From assembly GCA_002321895.1 (NCBI GenBank), contig DCMZ01000003.1:287868-336264 (forward strand): DNA of 48,397 nt, given 5' to 3'. Every line of letters starts with the position of its first letter. Within the stretch, counting starts at the first letter, position 1. Under the pieces are notes generated by a model, which was given only the letters and a program-made list of their open reading frames with translations, made no database searches and was not told where the DNA came from. The DNA is from Bdellovibrionaceae bacterium UBA1609 (lineage in GTDB: Bacteria; Bdellovibrionota; Bdellovibrionia; Bdellovibrionales; UBA1609). This document shows, one piece after another, positions 42,896 through 48,397 of this stretch. The position numbers and the translations under genes were made by a program.

Positions 42896-43237
42896 TTAGT
42901 TTGGCGTGGGAGAAGTATCCTGGGGGAACACCACAAGATTTGAGCGATCCCTCTTAAAGCTCAAACCCTTGTGTTCCATTCCCACTTCTTCAATACTGAT
43001 GATGGCATAGAGGCCAAGATGCAGACTCTTTATATTTTCAAATCTTTTACTTAGATGCTCTTCCGTAGGGTTCACCACCATGCCATCTAAGTTAAAAATA
43101 AAATCGGAAATGCAAATAAAGCTCAACCCTAATGATGAGTCACTCACGCTGCGTGCTTTGAGGGAAATGATTTCCCCCTTTTCCCCATCACGAAAGGTCA
43201 CAACATAAAACGAATCTTTTTCCTTAGAACTGGCCAT
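42896..43237 (-). CDS. DUF1820 family protein
   Basis: A 113-residue cytosolic protein with FYVVTFRDGEKGEIISLKAR, VVNPTEEHLSKRFENI and LYAIISIEEV, matching the DUF1820 pattern of small beta proteins from Proteobacteria. No function is established. Converges with the exported protein gene 12 bases away. Confidence 0.75.
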   Translation of the reverse strand: MASSKEKDSFYVVTFRDGEKGEIISLKARSVSDSSLGLSFICISDFIFNLDGMVVNPTEEHLSKRFENIKSLHLGLYAIISIEEVGMEHKGLSFKRDRSNLVVFPQDTSPTPN

Positions 43238-43336
43238 GGCACAGCGTTATATCCAATCTCTATTAGAAATCAATAGGCATCCAACAAAAACTTTTAGGCC
43301 AACGTTTCTCCTTGTCCCGAGATACTGTATAAGTTA

Positions 43337-43365
43337 TTGAAAATTCAGCGGTCTTTTATTCTTAT
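43337..43365 (+). promoter_or_regulatory. Possible promoter of rmuC
   Basis: TTGAAA (43337-43342) and TCTTAT (43360-43365) lie 17 bases apart, 27 bases before the rmuC start. The -10 matches only 4/6. Confidence 0.35.
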
Positions 43366-43392
43366 CGCTCGCATGCCTGAAGGGGAAGTTTC

Positions 43393-44775
43393 TTGGAAAG
43401 TCTATTTGTCATTGCATTTTTAGTGGTTGTCTTCCTGCTCATAACACTTGTGTTTCTGTTTTTTCGAAAATCCCAAACCTACGTAACTCAACTTTCTGAA
43501 TCTAAAGAGGCCGCGGCTCGATCTCAGCAATCTGAAGAATCATTGAAATCACTGTTGGCCGACTCCACTGAAGAGGTTCAGCAACTCAGACTGCGCCTAG
43601 AAGAGGAGATGACTCGATCCACGGAACTCAGCACGCAAAATGAAAATCTGCGACAAGCTATGGATAAGGAAAAAGCAATCCTGGAAGAAGCTCAAACGAA
43701 GCTTCAAGATGCTTTTAAAAGTCTGGCGGCACAGTCTCTAGAGTCCAACAATAAACAATTTTTGGATTTAGCCAAATCCGTATTGGAGACAGAAAAGGCC
43801 GAAAACCAATCACAGCTTGAAAGACGTAAAGTAGCTATCGAGGAGCTAGTGAAGCCCATCAATGAAACTCTGATCCAGTATCAAAAAAATCTGGGTGATG
43901 TGGAGAAGCAACGGGTGCAGGCGTATACCACCTTAGAATCTGAAATCAAAAAAGTGGCAGAAACTCACGACACTTTAGCTAAACACACTCTCGCCCTAAA
44001 AGATGCTTTGAAAAAACCCCACATCCGCGGACGTTGGGGAGAGGTTCAGTTAAAAAACTGTATCGAACTGGCGGGAATGAGTGAATACTCCGATGTGAGC
44101 TTTCAAGACTCCTCCACTGACAACGACGGCAAAAACCTCCGTCCCGACATGGTGGTACGGATGCCTGGTAACAGAAAAGTCATTGTAGATTGTAAAACAC
44201 CCATCGATGCTTTTATGTCTTCCTTAGAAGCCAATACGGAAGAGGAAGCGGCTGCTGAAATGGCCCGACATGGAAAGCATGTCAAAAAGCATGTTCAAGA
44301 TTTATCTACCAAAGATTATGCCGCCAACCTAAGAGGTTCCGCAGACTTTACGGTAATGTTTTTACCTAACGAAAGTTTTCTCTATGCCGCCTTAGAGGCA
44401 GAACCGGACCTCATGGAGTTTGCACTACAGAGAAAGATCTTAGTGGCCACTCCACCTACATTGATCGGATTGTTGAAAGTGATCCGATATGGCTGGAACG
44501 AGGAAGCTCTAGCTGAAAATGCCTTTCGTATTTCTGAAGTAGGCAAAGAGTTACATAAACGGGTATGTGATTTTGTTGAAGCTTACACAGCCGTGGGTAA
44601 ACACCTAGATAAGGCTCGAGAAGAATATGATCGCGGCTTTACGCGACTAGAAAGTCGAGTGATCACTCAAGCTCGTAAACTGGAAAAACTGGGAGCCAAA
44701 GGTAAAAAAGAATTGCCCGAAGGCATGGGTTTACTGGAAGAAGCCCGAGATGTGGGAGGCGAGGCTGAAGCTTAA
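43393..44775 (+). CDS. rmuC: RmuC-type DNA recombination-limiting protein
   Basis: A 460-residue protein starting with TTG behind AGGGGAAG. An N-terminal membrane anchor (3-24) is followed by a coiled coil (about 30-190) and the RmuC nuclease-like domain (about 200-420) with HIRGRWGEVQLKN, RPDMVVRMPGNRKVIVDCKTP and FLPNESFLYAAL. RmuC limits inversion at short repeats in E. coli; its fold relates to restriction-type nucleases. Standard length. Confidence 0.93.
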   Translation: MESLFVIAFLVVVFLLITLVFLFFRKSQTYVTQLSESKEAAARSQQSEESLKSLLADSTEEVQQLRLRLEEEMTRSTELSTQNENLRQAMDKEKAILEEAQTKLQDAFKSLAAQSLESNNKQFLDLAKSVLETEKAENQSQLERRKVAIEELVKPINETLIQYQKNLGDVEKQRVQAYTTLESEIKKVAETHDTLAKHTLALKDALKKPHIRGRWGEVQLKNCIELAGMSEYSDVSFQDSSTDNDGKNLRPDMVVRMPGNRKVIVDCKTPIDAFMSSLEANTEEEAAAEMARHGKHVKKHVQDLSTKDYAANLRGSADFTVMFLPNESFLYAALEAEPDLMEFALQRKILVATPPTLIGLLKVIRYGWNEEALAENAFRISEVGKELHKRVCDFVEAYTAVGKHLDKAREEYDRGFTRLESRVITQARKLEKLGAKGKKELPEGMGLLEEARDVGGEAEA

Positions 44776-44805
44776 CCCCAGCGCCTCCTCTTAACTCTTC
44801 AAGAT

Positions 44806-45060
44806 TTAGTCACAAGAGACATTATAAGTTTGGCCGATTTGGATTTCGCCTTCAGGATCACCGTCTTTAATTTCACGCTTAAGAACGGACACTCGTTTCT
44901 CATCCTTGCCACAGGTGGTGAAAGTTGATTGTAGCTTACCATCTCCAACTTCAAAGTTAAAGCAAGCACCACACACTTGTTCACGTGGCTCGTCCACGGC
45001 ATAGCTCATGGCAGGTGTTAATAAAAGGGCCAATAAAATGTATTTTACGTTTTTCATCAT
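44806..45060 (-). CDS. Small exported protein with Cys, unknown function
   Basis: An 84-residue protein with a signal peptide (VKYILLALLLTPAMSYA) and four cysteines (VCGACF, TTCGK, VSCD), probably disulfide-bonded. No family recognised. Confidence 0.7.
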   Translation of the reverse strand: MMKNVKYILLALLLTPAMSYAVDEPREQVCGACFNFEVGDGKLQSTFTTCGKDEKRVSVLKREIKDGDPEGEIQIGQTYNVSCD

Positions 45061-45209
45061 GAAGTGCTTCTACCACAAACTCTGTCCTCAGAGGGGTTAG
45101 CTGTAAAAATAACAGAAGGCACACCCTTGACCCAAACCCACCCTAACTCCATGGAAACACAGGATTTTTTATGGATGAAGGATTTGGCTACTGGTGATAC
45201 CCTTATTTA

Positions 45210-45953
45210 ATGACGTTTAAAAAGCAAAATCCCATTTCCGGCAGCCTCTCAATTGAATGTGAAAAAGAAGGACTAGAACTCCTTCACTCCAAAGTTCCAA
45301 AGGAATTCATAAAAGTGCCTCATATAATCGCCGTAGACGATACCGTATTAGAATTAGAGAAGATCGAAAGTGTTCCCCCTACAGCTGACAACTGGGAAAG
45401 ACTCGGAAAAGGTTTAGCTCTATTACATAGAGTTAATCATCCTGAATTCGGATTCCATAGAGATAATTTTATCGGGCTTAACCCCCAATCCAATCATCTC
45501 GTTCAAGATTGGGGGCTGTTTTTTGTAGAAAAACGTCTGCTCTTTCAGGCTCACTTAATAAAAGAACAAACGCTCAAAGAGGAACTGGTTCACATCTTAA
45601 AAAACATGCTTCCACACATACAGGAATTTTTAAACCAGCACCACCCTCACCCCAGTTTAGTTCATGGAGATCTCTGGTCCGGTAATGTGATGTTCTCCTC
45701 TGAAGGGCCCTGGCTGATTGATCCTGCCGTTTATTACGGTGACCGCGAAGTGGACTTGGCTATGACTCGTGTGTTTGGAGGATTTGCGCCAGAGTTTTAC
45801 TCCGCTTATGAGAAGGAACTGCCCCTCTCCGAAGGGTTTGAAAGCAGAGCTCCCATCTACAACATGTACCATTATTTAAATCACTATAACCTTTTTGGAT
45901 CGTCCTACTGGAAGGGCGTGGAAGACGGAATAAGAGCTTTAAAGAATATTTAG
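45210..45953 (+). CDS. Fructosamine kinase-like protein, short N-terminus
   Basis: A 247-residue kinase-fold protein with the fructosamine kinase/APH catalytic loop LVHGDLWSGNVMF and metal motif LIDPAVYYGDREVDLAM. It begins MTFKKQNP, near where family members have the ATP-binding Lys, and so lacks about 35-40 N-terminal residues with the glycine-rich loop. The upstream frame is closed by TGA at 45195. A tiny open frame (45151-45210) ends TAATG on its start. It could be a shortened but active enzyme or a decaying gene. Its 3' end overlaps the VWA gene by 4 bases. Confidence 0.8.
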   Translation: MTFKKQNPISGSLSIECEKEGLELLHSKVPKEFIKVPHIIAVDDTVLELEKIESVPPTADNWERLGKGLALLHRVNHPEFGFHRDNFIGLNPQSNHLVQDWGLFFVEKRLLFQAHLIKEQTLKEELVHILKNMLPHIQEFLNQHHPHPSLVHGDLWSGNVMFSSEGPWLIDPAVYYGDREVDLAMTRVFGGFAPEFYSAYEKELPLSEGFESRAPIYNMYHYLNHYNLFGSSYWKGVEDGIRALKNI

Positions 45954-48397
45954 TCTTCTTTTATCCATGAGGCGAGCCACTGCTGATCCAGCGGATCTAA
46001 CATACTCACAAAATCTCTAAACTCGGCTCCCATAGTATCTAGGTACTCTTCAATACGTTCTACCAATTCAGCCTTTTGACTCATATTCATCTCTCGAGAC
46101 AACGGAGATTTCAGCAAGTTAAGCAGTACGTTTTTTACATTCTGCAACTTATTTTTAGACTTCGTATCTAGCTCTATATTTCTAGCCTCATCAATCACTC
46201 TCTCCAAATGGTAAAGGGACTTTCCCGAGTCACGAGATTTATCGCGATGGATGCGCATAAAAATATCGCGGAGATCAAGAGCCGTATCCGTATTTGGCAC
46301 ATCATCTTCTCTAGCTTCTTCATAATACTTAGCGGCCTCTATAAAGGTCTGTAAACTCTTGGAAGGATTCTTTAGCCCCGCTCTATAGATATTCGGGATA
46401 TCCGTATAAACGGATTTGTCGTTCTTCCCGCCGTCTATATTAAAATCAAGATCTTTATTTTTGTTATTAATAACAATGGAATTTACATTGATAACAACAT
46501 CATCACTAATTTCTCTACGTGCATCTAACACGGTTTTCTTTACAACTGTATCATCGCCGTCGGTCAGTAATAATATATTAGCTCGACCCAGATCTCCGCC
46601 ATTTTCCTGATTTTCTTTCACAAGTTCAAAAGCTCTTAACAACGCAGCCGTAATATCCGTACTGTTCCCGCCTCCCGGTGGTATCTCTTTAATTCTATTA
46701 AAGAACTCTCTAAACTGCGCCAAGTTTCTAAAAACTTCGGCCTTATGAGGCTTTCCATCAAATGGAATGTAATAAACAATATGCTCAGAGTTTTCCATCA
46801 TAGCCATCTTCTGTGCGCTATCTAAAAAAGCTCCTGTAATTGCATTTCTAATTACATATTTTTCCTGTTGAGCCATAGAACTGGAGACGTCCGACAATAC
46901 AATCGTCACCTTTTTCTTTTGCGGATTAACGGGATCCTGATAATCACGCGCCTCTCGATGGGCCATTTCTGTCATATCATCACTCAAAAAACGTAACATA
47001 CTTACTATCGGAGGCTGTCCCTGATGCTGGAAGTTTTTCCAGTTTTCAATTTCATCGGCGATAAATGGTTCTTTGTCCGATTCGCTCACTGCTGTTTTTC
47101 TTCCAATAAAATCCAAATAGGTTTTCGGTATCATGGAAGGGTTGTAGTCAAAATTAAGATAGTCGTGCATAGTGTAGAACAATAATAAATCGTTCAGCTG
47201 GCCAGATTTAAGGTCCGCCCCTAATCGACTCCAGTCCATTCCATCTTTACTGTCTTGACTGGCGTATCTTTGTTCAATTTCTTGCCGAGAAAGTGGACCT
47301 GGCAAATTGTCATAGAACGCTCGAGCTATATTCTCGTCCGTTACAGAGGTTTCCTCTCTCGCAACCAGCATGACTTCCGACATTTCAAGCAATCGTGACT
47401 CATCACCTGTTAGATCACGAATCACAGCCAGTTCCTTAAAAATACTATTAAAGAATTTCAATGCCCTATAAACTTCTGTACCTTCATTGGAAAAAGTTTG
47501 CTCTACCACTTGAGCAGACAGCTCTTTAAAGTCTTCAAATTCTAATCTTAATCCCTTGATTGAATCTTTTAGTTTTTTCGCTCTTTCTTTATAAGGTGCT
47601 ACATAGTCTTTGCTTGCACCATCATTTTCCAATGTTTCTAAAGTTCTAATAAAGTTAGTGAGTGCTTTTTGCGTGCCCTTACTGTTGGTATATCCTTCGA
47701 GCAATTGAGACCAAAAGGTTTCTGTAACATTTTTATAGAATTCTTGGGTATCTTCTGATTGCACAGGTTTAATGTCACGATTTTCGGTGGTCTTTTTCTC
47801 CTCTGATGTACGCTCCTCTTCGGCCTCCTCTTTTTCACTTTCTTTATCCTTACGATCAAGTTCGGTGCGAGCCTTCTCTAAAGCCTCTGACATTTCATCG
47901 TTTTTTTCAGATTCCTCGTCTTTTACTTTTTCCTGATCGACATCCTTCTTTTCAGGCTTTTCTGAAAAATCTTTAAGTAGATCCTCAAATTCCGACTTAC
48001 TATCTTCTATCTTTTCCGCATCTTTTTTTGCATCCTCAAAAAACTTTTCTAAATTTTCTTTGAGATATTCATTCAGCTTATCAGCAAAATTTTGTTCACC
48101 GGCTTCGTCCGAACGGGAAAAGGAGTGTGAATTTTCATCTTCTGGACGAAAAGGTTCTCCTTTTTCAGGATCGACCTTACTCCCACCCTGGAGCTCATCA
48201 TTTGAACTGCTTTTTTCGCTACTTTTTGATGAGCTGTCAGAGCTCTCACTACTCGGTTCTCCGCTACCCTTTTCATTATTGGGCTCACCCTGGCTGTCGG
48301 ATTTTCCGGACTCTTTGCCCTCGCTGGAAGGCTCACCTTTTTGATCACCAGGTTTATCTGAAGGTTCTCCGCTACCCTTCTCATTACTGGGTTCACC
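45950..48397 (-). CDS. Large acidic VWA-domain protein (5' end beyond window)
   Basis: The frame is open to the right edge, giving at least 815 residues; the ATG at 47893 is internal. The N-terminal part is Glu/Ser/Lys-rich and disordered, with GEP(S/N)NEKGSGEPS appearing twice. The C-terminal half has a VWA domain with MIDAS residues in VLSDVSSSMAQ, the Thr in STDITAAL and ANILLLTDGDDT. Predicted to be a metal-dependent protein-interaction scaffold. No AAA+ MoxR-type partner is in the window, though one could lie outside. Cellular location unknown. Confidence 0.88.
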   Translation of the reverse strand, partial: GEPSNEKGSGEPSDKPGDQKGEPSSEGKESGKSDSQGEPNNEKGSGEPSSESSDSSSKSSEKSSSNDELQGGSKVDPEKGEPFRPEDENSHSFSRSDEAGEQNFADKLNEYLKENLEKFFEDAKKDAEKIEDSKSEFEDLLKDFSEKPEKKDVDQEKVKDEESEKNDEMSEALEKARTELDRKDKESEKEEAEEERTSEEKKTTENRDIKPVQSEDTQEFYKNVTETFWSQLLEGYTNSKGTQKALTNFIRTLETLENDGASKDYVAPYKERAKKLKDSIKGLRLEFEDFKELSAQVVEQTFSNEGTEVYRALKFFNSIFKELAVIRDLTGDESRLLEMSEVMLVAREETSVTDENIARAFYDNLPGPLSRQEIEQRYASQDSKDGMDWSRLGADLKSGQLNDLLLFYTMHDYLNFDYNPSMIPKTYLDFIGRKTAVSESDKEPFIADEIENWKNFQHQGQPPIVSMLRFLSDDMTEMAHREARDYQDPVNPQKKKVTIVLSDVSSSMAQQEKYVIRNAITGAFLDSAQKMAMMENSEHIVYYIPFDGKPHKAEVFRNLAQFREFFNRIKEIPPGGGNSTDITAALLRAFELVKENQENGGDLGRANILLLTDGDDTVVKKTVLDARREISDDVVINVNSIVINNKNKDLDFNIDGGKNDKSVYTDIPNIYRAGLKNPSKSLQTFIEAAKYYEEAREDDVPNTDTALDLRDIFMRIHRDKSRDSGKSLYHLERVIDEARNIELDTKSKNKLQNVKNVLLNLLKSPLSREMNMSQKAELVERIEEYLDTMGAEFRDFVSMLDPLDQQWLASWIKED

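Noticed and set aside
48060..48396. Rightward and leftward open frames in the VWA N-terminal region
   Set aside because: They are other registers of the repetitive acidic region; the VWA frame is open through to the edge and explains the sequence.
1..48397. tRNA, rRNA, prophage or CRISPR in the window
   Set aside because: None were recognised on reading; no cloverleaf, rRNA core, integrase or regular spaced repeat was found. A covariance-model search was not possible here.

Overview
The window reads as a chromosome segment of a Gram-negative, diderm bacterium of moderate GC content. Outer-membrane barrels, lipoproteins, an MCE/Mla-type lipid transporter, a Tad-type pilus, many exported proteins of no known family and frequent TTG/GTG starts behind strong Shine-Dalgarno sites all fit the Bdellovibrio-like lineages (Bdellovibrionota). 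This placement is inference from gene content; no rRNA or other phylogenetic marker was analysed.

Layout. 1-6.8 kb: the tail of a lysine-rich protein and its terminator, then a leftward block. Its genes in transcription order are two MlaF-like ATPases, two MlaE-like permeases, a SpoT-like tandem-HD protein with a signal peptide, a secreted Cys-repeat protein, an MCE (MlaD-like) protein and a small outer-membrane barrel. 7-10.5 kb: the rightward cluster mdh-sucC-sucD-ndk, closed by a terminator. 10.5-19.4 kb: a TrmA/RlmD-type RNA methyltransferase, a TPR lipoprotein, a RodZ-like protein, an ArnT/PMT-like glycosyltransferase coupled to a membrane-anchored PHP-like protein, a [2Fe-2S] ferredoxin, a DEDDh exonuclease, a DUF2203 protein and glutamine-dependent NAD synthetase.

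19.4-33.1 kb is the most distinctive region: a Tad/Flp pilus locus. A Gly/Asn-rich two-membrane-segment pseudopilin is divergent from a TPR protein. After a BtuF-like/DUF5522 pair comes the main rightward operon: Flp pilin, a tiny membrane protein, prepilin peptidase, three TadE-like pseudopilins, CpaB, the CpaC secretin, a single-chain CpaE-CpaF fusion ATPase, TadB, an RHS/YD-repeat protein and a small Cys-containing exported protein. No TadC is visible, and the RHS gene sits where TadC would usually be.

33.3-39.1 kb is accessory: small exported proteins, a CheY-like regulator coupled to a membrane coiled-coil protein, DedA, a CsgG/TolB-like outer-membrane barrel fusion, a RAYT-type Y1 transposase bracketed by identical 27-bp palindromes, and a lipoprotein. 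39.2-48.4 kb: groESL, exported proteins, DUF1820, RmuC, a short fructosamine-kinase-like protein, and a large acidic VWA protein whose N-terminus runs off the right edge. No rRNA, tRNA, CRISPR array or prophage was seen.
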